Part shown: one piece after another, positions 32,274-42,500 of the stretch | Numbering within the stretch: position 1 is the stretch's first letter | Layout of the letters: every line of letters starts with the position of its first letter | NCBI GenBank assembly: GCA_023408075.1 | Contig: JAEYKW010000001.1 | Span: 1-64,000, forward strand | DNA from: Bacillota bacterium | Lineage (GTDB): Bacteria > Bacillota > Clostridia > Christensenellales > SZUA-584 | Reading direction: 5' to 3' | DNA: 64,000 nucleotides | Made by a program: the position numbers and the translations under genes | Notes under the pieces: generated by a model | The model's database searches: none | Seen by the model: only the letters and a program-made list of their open reading frames with translations | Told to the model about the DNA's origin: nothing

Positions 32274-33056
32274 TCAGCGTTCTTTCATGTGCGTGAGCGT
32301 ACCGCCGTTTTTCACAAGCAGAATTTCGCTGATGATGCTGAGCGCCACTTCGGCAGGCTGTCCACCGCCGAGCGCTATTCCGATAGGGGAATAGACGGCA
32401 TCAAGCAGTTCCTGCGGGATGCCCTTTTCCAGCAGATTGCCCATCATCACTTTTACCTTGTTGCGGCTGCCGATCACGCCGATGTATCTCGGTTTTTTTT
32501 GTATCAGATGATAGAGCGCGATTTCATCGCATTTATGGCCGCGGCTTGCGATGACCACATACGTGTTTTCGGACACAAGCTCAAGCTTTTCACACTCCTG
32601 CGCGATATCTCCGACGATGACGGCTTTGGCCTCGGGATAATGCTGGTTCGAAGCGACCTCCGCTCTGTCGTCAATCACCACCGCGTCGTAGCCCAAAATG
32701 CGCGCGAACTGATAGACGGCATGTCCGACGTGCCCCGCGCCGACAAGCACCACCTGTGTGGGCGGCGCATAGACCTTGATGAACATGTCCACCTGACCGC
32801 CGCATTCCATGCCGAGATCCTTTTTAAGATCAAACGAAACGGACTGGCTGAGCCCGAGACTGATGCTTTCTTTTGCCTTTTCTATGGAGACATATTCAAG
32901 ATTGCCGCCGCCGACAGTGCCGCCGATATTACCCGTCTCGTCCACGAGCATATCCTTGCCGACCTCGGCGGGCGTGGAGCCGCAGGCGGCCGTGACTGTC
33001 ACGAGCGCGACCGTTTTGTTCCGTTTAATCAGTTCGGGTATGCGTTCAATAAGCAT
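32274..33056 (-). CDS. XdhC/CoxI family protein (molybdenum hydroxylase maturation)
   Basis: Binds molybdenum cofactor and helps its sulfuration (or selenation) and insertion into xanthine-dehydrogenase-type enzymes. The 260 residues start MLIERIPELIKRNKTVALVT. The N-terminal half has ACGSTPAEVGKDMLVDE, GTVGGGNLE and the Cys-Gly-Gly of MECGGQVDMFI. The C-terminal Rossmann half has VVLVGAGHVGHAVYQFA, VIASRGHKCDE and GVIGSRNK. ATG 33056 follows AAGGAG and overlaps the end of yqeB by 11 bases. It is the last gene of the yqeC-yqeB-xdhC unit. Confidence 0.92.
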   Translation of the reverse strand: MLIERIPELIKRNKTVALVTVTAACGSTPAEVGKDMLVDETGNIGGTVGGGNLEYVSIEKAKESISLGLSQSVSFDLKKDLGMECGGQVDMFIKVYAPPTQVVLVGAGHVGHAVYQFARILGYDAVVIDDRAEVASNQHYPEAKAVIVGDIAQECEKLELVSENTYVVIASRGHKCDEIALYHLIQKKPRYIGVIGSRNKVKVMMGNLLEKGIPQELLDAVYSPIGIALGGGQPAEVALSIISEILLVKNGGTLTHMKER

Positions 33057-33855
33057 GTTCGGTCTCCTTAAAAAAATGGTTGATCGCAAAAAGCGTGCCG
33101 AAGCCGATCATGCGCGCTTTATCGGATATCGAGAAGCAATGATCGTAAACGTCGCGCGGGTCAACATCCGCCGTCTTAAAGCCTTCCGTCACCTCAAAGC
33201 CGTCGCGTATCAGGCCGCGCAGTATGCCGCCGATCTTTGACCTCACAGGCGCGCCGTCCACCTCGGCGATTGTCTCGTCCGCCTGCACATGATCGCCTAT
33301 TTTTTTATAGCACCGGATCACACCGGCTTGGGGCGAGTAAATCACGCGTTCGTGCGAATACCCGCCGATCACACCCGGAACGCCGGTGTTGGGCTTCGCG
33401 GAGCCGTTTAATATCATGCGGCCCAAATGATGGCCGCGCGCCGTTTCCACCACCGCGTGAACGTCTTCTCCGGCGCAAAAGCCGGGCCCGAGCCCGATCA
33501 CCATGGGAGCCATATCCATATGTGTGCCGAGGTTCTTCTTGGCGATGATCGCGTCCACAACGATATCGGGCCGCATGTCGCCGATGATCCGGCTTTTGGG
33601 GTCAATGAGAACCGGAACATATCCCGCATCGAGTGCTTTGGTGATATCAGCTTGATTGCCGCATCGAACCGCCGTCACGTCTTCCACGGTGGCGCTGCCG
33701 TCGTAAACCGCCTCGCTCAGAGCGACTGTCCGCCGTATCGCCGACGGTTTTTCAATCTCGGTCGCAATCACCCGAAACCCGAAATGCTTCAATATATATA
33801 TCACGCCGGTGGCCAGATCACCCGCGCCTCTTACGACAACGTATTTTTCCTTCAT
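33046..33855 (-). CDS. yqeB: Selenium-dependent molybdenum hydroxylase system protein YqeB
   Basis: YqeB-type protein of the set that accompanies molybdenum hydroxylases carrying labile selenium; exact reaction unknown. The 269 residues start MKEKYVVVRGAGDLATGVIY (nucleotide-binding-like), then have KPSAIRRTVALSEAVYDG, LGPGFCAGEDVHAVVET and a lipoyl/biotinyl-like IRCYKKIGDHVQADETIAEV segment. ATG 33855 lies 6 bases after AAGGA and overlaps the yqeC stop (ATGA). All three genes of the unit overlap, implying coupled synthesis. Confidence 0.92.
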   Translation of the reverse strand: MKEKYVVVRGAGDLATGVIYILKHFGFRVIATEIEKPSAIRRTVALSEAVYDGSATVEDVTAVRCGNQADITKALDAGYVPVLIDPKSRIIGDMRPDIVVDAIIAKKNLGTHMDMAPMVIGLGPGFCAGEDVHAVVETARGHHLGRMILNGSAKPNTGVPGVIGGYSHERVIYSPQAGVIRCYKKIGDHVQADETIAEVDGAPVRSKIGGILRGLIRDGFEVTEGFKTADVDPRDVYDHCFSISDKARMIGFGTLFAINHFFKETEHAY

Positions 33856-34547
33856 AGATATCCTTCCATATAGGCCGTGTAAAAATCTGAAAACCAATCC
33901 GTCTCACGGCTCGTGATCAATATCGGCACGGGTGCGTTTTTAATCACAGCCGTCACGTCTTCCATAACGGCGCTGTCCATTGTGTCGGCTTTATTGAGAA
34001 AGACAATTTTTTTTGATTCAGGCGGCGCACTGCGGAACAGGCCATGCGGATGGCGGATCAGACGGTTCAGATGCTGCGCTGTGATGGCATCGCCGGGCTG
34101 CGCTCCGGTGATATCCGCGAAAAGCGCAGAGCGGTGAACGAACTCATCATCTATGGGTTTCCCGATACAGTCGAGCCCGATCACGCCGACGACGATATCG
34201 GTGCGGTGCGGGTACACGGGCTCCGTACCGTTCGGCGCCTTGACGGGCTTTCTGTTGGCGCCGTCCGCCTCCACAATAACGTGGTCAAACAACGGGGGAG
34301 CCTGCTCAAGCTCGGCGGGGGTGAAGCCTTGCAGCTTTCCGTTTTCCAGAGCGGCCTTCGCCGCCGTAACGAAAAAATCGTCCGCCGGAATGCTCTGCGC
34401 AGGGCCGATATAAACGCTGCCGTCCTGCGGAGGATATATCTTTGTGGTTGTGGTCAATATCACGCGGCAGCCCATGCGCGAAAGCTCATATCCGATTTTA
34501 CGGCTCAGCGTTGTCTTGCCGCCCGCGCCGACCAAAGCTATGATCAT
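33852..34547 (-). CDS. yqeC: Selenium-dependent hydroxylase accessory protein YqeC
   Basis: P-loop NTPase of the selenium-dependent hydroxylase set. The 231-residue form begins MIIALVGAGGKTTLSRKIG with the Walker A loop GAGGKTT (7-13). It continues with VILTTTTKIYPP, FDHVIVEADGANRKPVKAP (Walker-B-like) and KKIVFLNKAD. I chose ATG 34547 since AAGGA lies 12 bases upstream and the residues before it do not resemble the family. First gene of a minus-strand unit divergent from the ygeY operon. Confidence 0.9.
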   Translation of the reverse strand: MIIALVGAGGKTTLSRKIGYELSRMGCRVILTTTTKIYPPQDGSVYIGPAQSIPADDFFVTAAKAALENGKLQGFTPAELEQAPPLFDHVIVEADGANRKPVKAPNGTEPVYPHRTDIVVGVIGLDCIGKPIDDEFVHRSALFADITGAQPGDAITAQHLNRLIRHPHGLFRSAPPESKKIVFLNKADTMDSAVMEDVTAVIKNAPVPILITSRETDWFSDFYTAYMEGYL

Positions 34548-34580
34548 AAGCCATGAAATCCTTGATTGTTGTTGTTTTCC

Positions 34581-34609
34581 ATTGTAGACTATACAGTGAT
34601 AAATAACAA
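34581..34609 (-). promoter_or_regulatory. Promoter of yqeC-yqeB-xdhC
   Basis: Minus strand: TTGTTA (34609-34604), 17-base spacer, TACAAT (34586-34581). Confidence 0.6.
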
Positions 34610-34677
34610 CAAAGACGGCTTCAATCGGCTGCTTTTCATGCATGTTAATCCGCCAAAAAGCTTTGGCAGATAATATG

Positions 34678-34706
34678 TTGACAAAGGCAGTCCGGCATGT
34701 TACATT
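34678..34706 (+). promoter_or_regulatory. Promoter of the ygeY purine operon
   Basis: A perfect TTGACA at 34678-34683, 17-base spacer and TACATT at 34701-34706. The expected leader before ygeY is about 155 bases and contains an attenuator-like hairpin. Confidence 0.7.
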
Positions 34707-34781
34707 TAGAACATAAAAAATTAATTAGGTAATAAAAATATTTTTGTATTATGATCATTTTTTACAGTGCTGTAGAAAAGA

Positions 34782-34874
34782 ATGAAAATGCGGAGATACT
34801 ATCTTATGCGGGAAATAAGGCAATGTGTTTTCATTGCCTTTTTAAAATTGTACAAACGTGAGGAGATATCATGA
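34782..34874 (+). CDS. Candidate 30-codon leader ORF upstream of ygeY
   Basis: ATG 34782 to TGA 34872-34874, product starting MKMRRYYLMREIRQ and ending LYKREEIS. The frame runs through the leader hairpin, and its TGA overlaps the first ATG of ygeY (ATGATG). The upstream GAAAAGA is only a weak ribosome site. It may be a regulatory leader peptide or a chance frame. Confidence 0.35.
   Translation: MKMRRYYLMREIRQCVFIAFLKLYKREEIS
34817..34843 (+). terminator. Attenuator-like terminator in the ygeY leader
   Basis: AAGGCAATG (34817-34825) pairs perfectly with CATTGCCTT (34832-34840), loop TGTTTT, T5 tail. It sits 27 bases before ygeY and downstream of the promoter, so it would stop transcription of the entire operon unless bypassed. 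Confidence 0.75.
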
Positions 34875-36073
34875 TGGATTTTACATTGATTAAACAAAAA
34901 GCGACTGATTATGAGCAGCAAATGACAAAGTTTTTGAGGGACCTGATTGCGATTCCCGGTGAAAGCGCAGGCGAAGAAAAAGTCATCCAGCGCATCAAGC
35001 AGGAAATGACGGAGCTTGGGTTTGACAAGGTCGATATCGACCCGATGGGCAACGTGCTCGGTTACATGGGCAATGGCGATAAGATCATCGCTTACGACGC
35101 GCATATCGACACGGTGGGCGTGGGCAACATCGACAACTGGCAGTTCGATCCTTACGCCGGTTTTGAGACCGACGAGGAAATCGGCGGCAGAGGCGCATCC
35201 GACCAGCTCGGCGGCATCGTCAGCGCGGTTTACGGCGCAAAGATTATGAAGGACCTGGGGCTGTTGGCCGGTTATACGGTGCTCGTCACCGGTACGGTGC
35301 AGGAGGAAGACTGTGACGGTCTTTGCTGGCAGTACATCATCAACGAAGACAAGGTTCGCCCCGAATTTGTGGTGATCACCGAACCGACGGACGGCAACAT
35401 ATACCGGGGACAGCGCGGACGCATGGAGATTCGCGTGGATGTCAAGGGCATCTCGTGCCACGGCTCCGCACCCGAACGCGGCGACAACGCGATCTACAAA
35501 ATGGCGGAGATCATCGGCGAAGTCAAAGAGCTCAACAACCGTCTGCATTTCGACGCGTTTCTCGGCAAAGGCACGCTGGCCGTTTCCGAAATTTTCTTCA
35601 CATCGCCGTCCCGGTGCGCCGTGGCCGACAGCTGCGCGATATCGATCGACAGGCGTTTGACCGACGGAGAAACATACGAATCGGCGCTGGACGAAATTAG
35701 AGCTTTGCCCGCCGTGAAAAAATACAATGCCGAAGTTTCGATGTACAAATACGACAGGCCGTCGTACACAGGCCTTGTGTATCCGACCGACTGCTATTTC
35801 CCGACATGGGTATCCCCGGCGGAGCATACCGCCACACAGTCGATGGTGGAGGCGTATGAAGGCATGTACGGCACGCCCGTTGTGGACAAATGGACGTTCT
35901 CCACGAACGCCGTCTCCATTATGGGGCGTTACAACATTCCGTGCATCGGCTTCGGCCCCGGCAAAGAAGCGCAGGCTCATGCGCCCAACGAGAAAACATG
36001 GAAAGCCGATCTCGTGAAATGCGCCGCCGTTTACGCAGCTCTGCCCGAATGCTACCGCAAAAGAGATAAATAA
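34871..36073 (+). CDS. ygeY: M20 family peptidase YgeY
   Basis: Zinc-dependent amide hydrolase of the ygeY type in purine/uric acid breakdown clusters; probably cleaves an acylated diamino-acid intermediate. The 400 residues have AYDAHIDTVGVGN (metal His/Asp), VTGTVQEEDCDGL (catalytic Glu-Glu), EPTDGNIYRGQRGR, GISCHGSAPERGDNAIY (dimerisation domain) and GFGPGKEAQAHAPNE. GAGGAG lies 5 bases before ATG 34871; the next ATG (34874) is also usable. First gene of the operon to ygeX. Confidence 0.92.
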   Translation: MMDFTLIKQKATDYEQQMTKFLRDLIAIPGESAGEEKVIQRIKQEMTELGFDKVDIDPMGNVLGYMGNGDKIIAYDAHIDTVGVGNIDNWQFDPYAGFETDEEIGGRGASDQLGGIVSAVYGAKIMKDLGLLAGYTVLVTGTVQEEDCDGLCWQYIINEDKVRPEFVVITEPTDGNIYRGQRGRMEIRVDVKGISCHGSAPERGDNAIYKMAEIIGEVKELNNRLHFDAFLGKGTLAVSEIFFTSPSRCAVADSCAISIDRRLTDGETYESALDEIRALPAVKKYNAEVSMYKYDRPSYTGLVYPTDCYFPTWVSPAEHTATQSMVEAYEGMYGTPVVDKWTFSTNAVSIMGRYNIPCIGFGPGKEAQAHAPNEKTWKADLVKCAAVYAALPECYRKRDK

Positions 36074-36094
36074 ATTTTGAGAGGAATAAATACT

Positions 36095-37288
36095 ATGAGC
36101 GATATGAACAAAATGCTGGAGACACTCGCGGCTTTAAACTTAAAGGATATGTATTTGAACGACTTTTTCCTGACATGGGAAAAGACGGACGACGAAATTC
36201 AGGGCGTTTTTCAGGTGGCCGAGCTGCTTCGTAAAATGCGCGAAAACAACATTTCGTCACGGATATTCGACAGCGGCCTTGGTATTTCGCTGTTCAGAGA
36301 CAACTCCACGCGCACGCGTTTCAGCTTTGCGAGCGCCTGCAACCTGCTGGGGCTCACCGTGCAGGATCTTGACGAAGGCAAATCTCAGATTGCCCACGGC
36401 GAGACGGTGAGGGAAACGGCCAACATGATCTCGTTCATGGCAGACGTCATCGGCATCCGCGACGACATGTACATCGGCAAGGGCAACACCTATATGCGCA
36501 ATGTTTCCGAATATGTGAAGCAGGGCTATGACGACGGTGTGCTCGAGCAGCGCCCCACACTTGTGAACCTTCAGTGTGATATCGACCATCCGACACAGTC
36601 GATGGCGGATATGCTGCACATCATCAAGGAATTCGGCGGCGTGGAGAACCTCAAAGGCAAAAAGATCGCGATGACATGGGCGTACTCTCCGTCTTACGGC
36701 AAGCCGCTTTCGGTGCCGCAGGGCGTAATCGGTCTCATGACGCGCTTTGGCATGGATGTCACGCTGGCTCATCCGGAAGGCTATGAAGTGATGAGCGAGG
36801 TGGAAGAGGTCGCGAAAAAGAATGCGGCAGCCACCGGCGGCAGCTTCACGAAAACAAACAGCATGAAGGAAGCGTTCAAGGATGCCGACATCGTGTACCC
36901 GAAGAGCTGGGCACCGTTTGCCGCGATGGAAAAGCGGACCGTGATGTACGGCAACAACGATTTCGACGGCATCAAGGCGCTCGAAAAAGAACTGCTCACA
37001 CAGAACGCACAGCACAAGGACTGGGAATGCACCGAAGAGATGATGAGCCTCACGAAGGACAAAAAGGCGCTGTATCTGCACTGCCTGCCCGCCGACATCA
37101 CCGGCGTATCGTGTGCGCAGGGCGAAGTGGCCGCCAGCGTTTTCGACCGTTACAGAGAGCCGCTTTATAAGGAAGCGGGCAACAAGCCGTATATCATCGC
37201 GGCGATGATCCTTTTGAGCAAGGTGAAGGACCCGGCAGCGGTGCTGAAGGGCTTAATCGATAAGAACGCACCGAGATGGATAGGATGA
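36095..37288 (+). CDS. ygeW: YgeW family carbamoyltransferase
   Basis: Member of the aspartate/ornithine carbamoyltransferase fold. In anaerobic purine clusters it probably works toward phosphorolysis of a ureido intermediate, giving carbamoyl phosphate for YqeA. The 397 residues hold SLFRDNSTRTRFSFASAC (carbamoyl phosphate loop), DEGKSQIAHGETVRETANM, HPTQSMADMLHI and LYLHCLPADITGVSC. The Leu-Gln-Cys-Asp-Ile-Asp stretch before HPTQ replaces the usual family sequence. ATG 36095 follows GAGAGGAATAAATACT. It is 21 bases after ygeY. Confidence 0.93.
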   Translation: MSDMNKMLETLAALNLKDMYLNDFFLTWEKTDDEIQGVFQVAELLRKMRENNISSRIFDSGLGISLFRDNSTRTRFSFASACNLLGLTVQDLDEGKSQIAHGETVRETANMISFMADVIGIRDDMYIGKGNTYMRNVSEYVKQGYDDGVLEQRPTLVNLQCDIDHPTQSMADMLHIIKEFGGVENLKGKKIAMTWAYSPSYGKPLSVPQGVIGLMTRFGMDVTLAHPEGYEVMSEVEEVAKKNAAATGGSFTKTNSMKEAFKDADIVYPKSWAPFAAMEKRTVMYGNNDFDGIKALEKELLTQNAQHKDWECTEEMMSLTKDKKALYLHCLPADITGVSCAQGEVAASVFDRYREPLYKEAGNKPYIIAAMILLSKVKDPAAVLKGLIDKNAPRWIG

Positions 37289-37294
37289 TGTACC

Positions 37295-38221
37295 GTGAAT
37301 AAAAGAATCGTTGTTGCCCTCGGCGGCAATGCGCTCGGAAAAAAATTATCGGAACAGATGATCGCCGTACGGAAAACGAGCAAGAAAATTGTCGAGCTCG
37401 TCAAAGAAGGCTATCAGGTGGTGGTAACGCACGGCAACGGCCCCCAGGTGGGGCTCGTGACCGACTGTTTCGACAGCTATAAGATCAATCACGATATCGA
37501 CGATTTTACGATGTCGGTCTGCGTCAGCATCACGCAAGGGTACATCGGCTACGATCTGCAGAATATGCTGCGCGAGGAGCTGCTGAATCAGGGGCTCAAC
37601 ATCCCCGTTTCCACGGTCATCACGCAGGTGATCGTGGACCCGGAGGACCCGGCATTTTTGGAGCCGACCAAGCCCATCGGCCTGTATCTCACCGAAGAGC
37701 AGGCCGAAAAACGCCGCTCTATGGGTGAAACGATCGCCGAGTTTCCGCAAGGATACAGGCAGGTGGTCGCGTCGCCCGAGCCGCAGCACATCGTGGAGTA
37801 CGAGACGATCCACACGCTGCTCGACGCGGGGCAGGTCGTCATCGCGTGCGGCGGCGGCGGAATCCCCGTGCAGGAGATCGGCAACCGATTAAAGGGCGTT
37901 GAAGCGATCATCGATAAGGACTACACGAGCGCCAAGCTCGCCAAATTGATCGATGCCGATTATTTTGTTATACTGACAGCGGTGGAAAAAGTCGCTTTGA
38001 ACTTCGGCAAGGAAAATGAGCAGTGGCTGGATCGTTTGAGCCTTGCGGAAGCGCAAAGGTATATGGAAGAAGGGCAGTTCGGCAAAGGGTCGATGCTGCC
38101 AAAGGTCAAGGCGGCGATGCGCGTGGTGACGGATAAACCGTCATGCAAGGCGCTGATCACGTCGCTCGAAGGGCTGATTGACGGCTTGAACGGCAAGACC
38201 GGAACCTTCATTTTGCCCTGA
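37295..38221 (+). CDS. yqeA: Carbamate kinase (YqeA type)
   Basis: Transfers phosphate from carbamoyl phosphate to ADP, giving ATP, CO2 and ammonia: the energy-yielding step if YgeW releases carbamoyl phosphate. The 308 residues contain VVALGGNALG (N-terminal nucleotide fold), VVVTHGNGPQVGL, VIACGGGGIPVQE, VEAIIDKDYTSAKLA and a closing GSMLPKVKAAM. The start is GTG 37295 with TAGGATG upstream, 6 bases after ygeW. Strong neighbourhood support. Confidence 0.95.
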   Translation: MNKRIVVALGGNALGKKLSEQMIAVRKTSKKIVELVKEGYQVVVTHGNGPQVGLVTDCFDSYKINHDIDDFTMSVCVSITQGYIGYDLQNMLREELLNQGLNIPVSTVITQVIVDPEDPAFLEPTKPIGLYLTEEQAEKRRSMGETIAEFPQGYRQVVASPEPQHIVEYETIHTLLDAGQVVIACGGGGIPVQEIGNRLKGVEAIIDKDYTSAKLAKLIDADYFVILTAVEKVALNFGKENEQWLDRLSLAEAQRYMEEGQFGKGSMLPKVKAAMRVVTDKPSCKALITSLEGLIDGLNGKTGTFILP

Positions 38222-38240
38222 TACGGGAGAGGAAAACGCT

Positions 38241-39566
38241 ATGGTATTGATCGGAAACGGATTACTCATCACACAAAACGACGCATGCCCGCTGTTGACG
38301 GACGGGTGCGTGGCCGTGAACGGCAGCGTGATTGCGGACTTTGGCACCACGCAGGATATGAAGCAAAGGTATCCGGACGCTTCGTTTTATGACGCAGCCG
38401 GACGTGTGATCATGCCGGGCCTTATCAATACGCATGGCCATATCTACAGCGCTTTTGCGCGCGGTATGATACTAAGCGACAGCAAGGTTTCAAAGAATTT
38501 CACACAGATACTCGAAAATCTCTGGTGGCGGCTCGACAAGGCTCTCGATCTGCCGGAGATTGAATACAGCGCGTATGCCACGTATATCGACGGCATCAAA
38601 AACGGCGTCACGACGGTGTACGATCATCACGCGAGCGCCGGTCACGTGCCAGACAGCTTGATGACGATTGCGGATGTCGCGAAAAAGCTCGGCGTGCGCA
38701 CCTCGCTTTGCTATGAGGTGTCCGACCGGGACGGGCAGACAATCACCGATCAGGGCATTAAAGAAAACGCGGATTTTATTGCATACGCAAACAAGCAAAA
38801 CAGCGATATGGTCAAGGGCCTTTTCGGCCTGCACGCAGCGTTTACGCTCTCGGATGAGACGCTGGAAAAATGCGTCGCGGCAGCCAATGGCGCGGGATTC
38901 CATGTGCACGCGGCGGAAGGCATCGACGACCTTTATGACAACCTTAAAAAATACGGCAAGCGCGTGGTCGAGCGGCTGCTCGACGCGAAGATACTCGGGC
39001 CGCAGACGCTTGCCATCCATGCCATCCACATCAACGCGCGCGAGATGGATATATTGAAGCACACCGATACCATGGTGGTGCACAATCCCGAAAGCAATAT
39101 GGGCAATGCGGTGGGCTGCTCGGCAGTGCTGCAAATGATGGACAAAGGCATATTGCTCGGCCTCGGCACCGACGGCTATACCACCGACATGCTCGAATCG
39201 TTCAAGGTGGCGAATATCCTACACAAGCACAACATGGGAGACCCGAGCGTCGCGTGGGGCGAGTCGGCACAGATGCTGCTCAAAAACAACGCGAAAATCT
39301 GTGCGCGGCATTTTTCGCAGCCGCTCGGCATTATTGACAAAGGCGCGCTTGCGGATATCATCGTGGTGGACTACGACGCACCGACGCCGATTCACGCGCA
39401 TAACATCGCGTCTCACATCCTTTTCGGCATGTCGGGGCGCAGCGTGGTTTCCACAATGATCAACGGCGAGTTTGTGCTGAAGGACCGCGTGCTGCAAACG
39501 GCGGACGAGTGCGAGGTCATGGCCAAAGCGCGCGCCACCGCCAGCGATTTCTGGAAGCGCGTATAA
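38241..39566 (+). CDS. ssnA: SsnA family amidohydrolase
   Basis: Metal-dependent aminohydrolase of the SsnA type, part of the anaerobic uric acid/purine gene set; the precise substrate is still argued. The 441 residues show VIMPGLINTHGHIYSAFARG (metal His pair and the Phe/Ala stretch), FGLHAAFTLSDETL, FHVHAAEG, LAIHAIHIN, MVVHNPESNMGNAVG and LGLGTDGYTTDML with the catalytic Asp, the layout of chlorohydrolase/guanine-deaminase-type enzymes. GGGAGAGGAAAACGCT precedes the ATG. Confidence 0.93.
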   Translation: MVLIGNGLLITQNDACPLLTDGCVAVNGSVIADFGTTQDMKQRYPDASFYDAAGRVIMPGLINTHGHIYSAFARGMILSDSKVSKNFTQILENLWWRLDKALDLPEIEYSAYATYIDGIKNGVTTVYDHHASAGHVPDSLMTIADVAKKLGVRTSLCYEVSDRDGQTITDQGIKENADFIAYANKQNSDMVKGLFGLHAAFTLSDETLEKCVAAANGAGFHVHAAEGIDDLYDNLKKYGKRVVERLLDAKILGPQTLAIHAIHINAREMDILKHTDTMVVHNPESNMGNAVGCSAVLQMMDKGILLGLGTDGYTTDMLESFKVANILHKHNMGDPSVAWGESAQMLLKNNAKICARHFSQPLGIIDKGALADIIVVDYDAPTPIHAHNIASHILFGMSGRSVVSTMINGEFVLKDRVLQTADECEVMAKARATASDFWKRV

Positions 39567-39585
39567 CGAAAAAAGGGAGCCCATT

Positions 39586-42500
39586 ATGAGTGAGATTATG
39601 ACGCCCATGCCGTTTCCACAATTGATCGGATGGATGCTTGACGAATACCGCACCCAAGGCAGCGTGTTTGGCGTTCATAAAAATAGATTTTACAAGTCAG
39701 GCCAGACGGTTGACATACTCGGCACGCAGATCGGCAGCCCGCTCGGGCCTGCGGCCGGGCCGAATACCCAGCTTGCACAAAACCTCGTCGCATCCTATGT
39801 GGCGGGCTTCCGTTTTTTTGAGCTGAAAACCGTGCAGACAATGGACGGGGAAGCTTTAAGAAAGTGCATTCCGCGCCCGTGCATCAACGCGCAGGACGAA
39901 GGCTACAATTGCGAATGGTCCACAGAGCTTACGGTGCAGCAGGCGTATGAGGAATACGTAAAGGGCTGGCTGGCGCTGCATGTGGCCATGAAGGAATTCC
40001 ATCTTTCAGACAATGCCGATTTTCTTTTCAATATGAGCGTCGGCTACGATTTTGAGGGCATCACCTCAGAAAAAATCGATTCGTTTATCAACAACATGGT
40101 CGATGCTCAAAATACCGGGATATGGGCGCAGTGCAAGGCCTGGCTGACAGACAATATCGGCTTGTTTGAAAACGTCACGGCGCAGGATATCGATACGATT
40201 TCGCCGCACGTGTCGTCGTCGATCACGCTGTCGACGCTGCACGGCTGTCCGCCGCAGGAGATTGAGAGGATCGCGCATTATTTCCTGACGGTCAAGAAGA
40301 TGGACACGTACATCAAGGTCAACCCGACGCTGCTCGGGTACAACTTTGTGCGCGATATTTTGGATCAGCTCGGATACGGCTATGTCACGTTTGACAACCG
40401 GCATTTCGAGCAGGATTTGAAGTTCGACGACGCCGTAAAGCTGATCGAGCGGCTCATGGATACGGCAAAACAGGAAAAGCTTGCATTCGGCGTCAAGGTC
40501 AGCAACACGTTCCCGGTCATGATTAAGGACGGCGAGCTGCCCGGCGAGTTCATGTACATGTCGGGGCGTGCGCTGTTCCCGCTCAGCATCAGCGTGGCCG
40601 CAAAGCTGAGCACCTATTTTAGCGGCACGCTGCCCATATCGTATTCGGGCGGCGCGGATTATTTCAACATTGAAAAAATACTCAAAACGGGCATCAAGCC
40701 CGTCACGTTCGCGACGACGATATTAAAGCCCGGCGGCTATTCGCGCGCCAAACAGCTCAGCGCGAAAGCGGAGACAGCGGTTTATTCGGGCGACACCATC
40801 GACGTGGATGCGCTGAATGAGCTCGCGCGCAGCGTGCTGACGGATAAGCATATACAAAAAGACGCAAGAGCGGTTAAATCGAGAAAAACGGCTTCCAAGC
40901 TGCCGCTGTTCGGCTGCTTCAAAGCACCGTGCAAGCAGGGCGGCTGCCCGATTGAACAGCAGATACCCGAGTATCTGCAGCTCGTGGCGAGGGGAGACTA
41001 CGAAAAGGCATTTGACATCATCGCGATTGACAATGCGGCTCCCGCAGTCACATCCGAGATTTGCAGCCATGTGTGCCAGAGCAAGTGCACGCGCATCGAT
41101 TACGACCAGCCGCTGCAGGTGCGGCAGGCGAAAAAGCTCGCCGTGCAGAACGCGCAGCAGAAATTCATAGACGCGATTGCGCCCGTGCCGCTCAGGACGG
41201 ACAAAAAAGTGGCGGTCATCGGCGCGGGGCCTGCCGGCATTGCGGCGGGGCTCTATCTGCGGCGCAACGGCATTGCCGTCACGGTGTTTGAGAAGCGCGA
41301 AAAGCCTATGGGCATCGTGGAATATGTGATTCCCGCATTTCGGATTCCTCAGCAGGCCATTGACATGGACTACGCGATGGCCGTGAAAACCGGCGTTGAG
41401 TTCGTATTCGGCGCGAACGAGAAAATAGACATTGCAGAGCTTAAAGAAAGCTTTGATTATATCATTATTGCGACGGGCGCATGGAAGGAAGGCGCATGCC
41501 CTGTTAAAACCGGCGGCGGCAACCTGACCGACGCGCTTGATTTTCTTGAAAAGTCCAAAACGGCTGACTGCAAAATTGATCTGGGAAAATCCGTTGCGGT
41601 CATCGGCGGCGGCGACGTCGCGATGGACTGTGCGCGGGCCGCAAAACGCGCGGACGGGTCGCCCAAGGTCAGCATCGTGTACCGGCGCACGAAGGATTTC
41701 ATGCCCGCCGAAGCGGAGGAAAAGCACCTCGCGATGGCGGACGGCATCAATTTTCTCGAACTGCTCGCGCCTGTGTCATATGAAAATGGCGTGCTGACCG
41801 TTCAAGTGATGCAGCTTGGCGAGCGCGGCGCGGACGGACGGCGCAATGTCGTTCCCACCGGCGAAACAAAGACGCTCGAATTCGATACGGTGATCAGCGC
41901 GGTCGGCGCGCGTGTCGATACGGCTGTGTTTGAAAAGCTCGGCATGCAGCAAAACAGGAGCGGTTATGCCGTGGTGAATGAGAACAATGAGACGAGCATC
42001 GGCGGCGTCTATGTGGCGGGAGACTGCCGGGACGGCGCGGCGACGATCGTGCAGGCCATGGCGGATTCCAAGTGCATCACAATCGACATTCTCTCTAAGC
42101 TCGGCCTCGCGAACGATTTCAAGCGCATCGACAGAGAAACGGACGAGCAGGAAATTCGCGATAACAGAGCGGTGCTTGAGGATAAATATGCAAACCAGCG
42201 GGATGCGGCCAGATGCCTCGCATGCGACGTTGTATGTGAGATTTGCTGCGAAGTCTGCCCCAACAGAGCGAATGTCAGCATCACCGCAGGCGGCAAGCCG
42301 CAGATTATCCATATCGACGGCATGTGCAACGAATGCGGCAACTGCGGTATATTCTGCCCGCACACCGGGCTGCCTTACAAGGATAAATTTACGGTCTTCT
42401 GGAACGAAGAGGGCTTTGAAGACAGCACGAACAAGGGCGTGCTTTTTAAAGAGAACGGCCAATTGCTCGTCAGGGATGAATGCGGAGAAATATTCACCTG

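Noticed and set aside
34817..34843. Second purine riboswitch in the ygeY leader
   Set aside because: No P1/P2/P3 pattern, no CCGTAAA-type loop and no J2/3 core in 34707-34816; only a terminator hairpin is supported.
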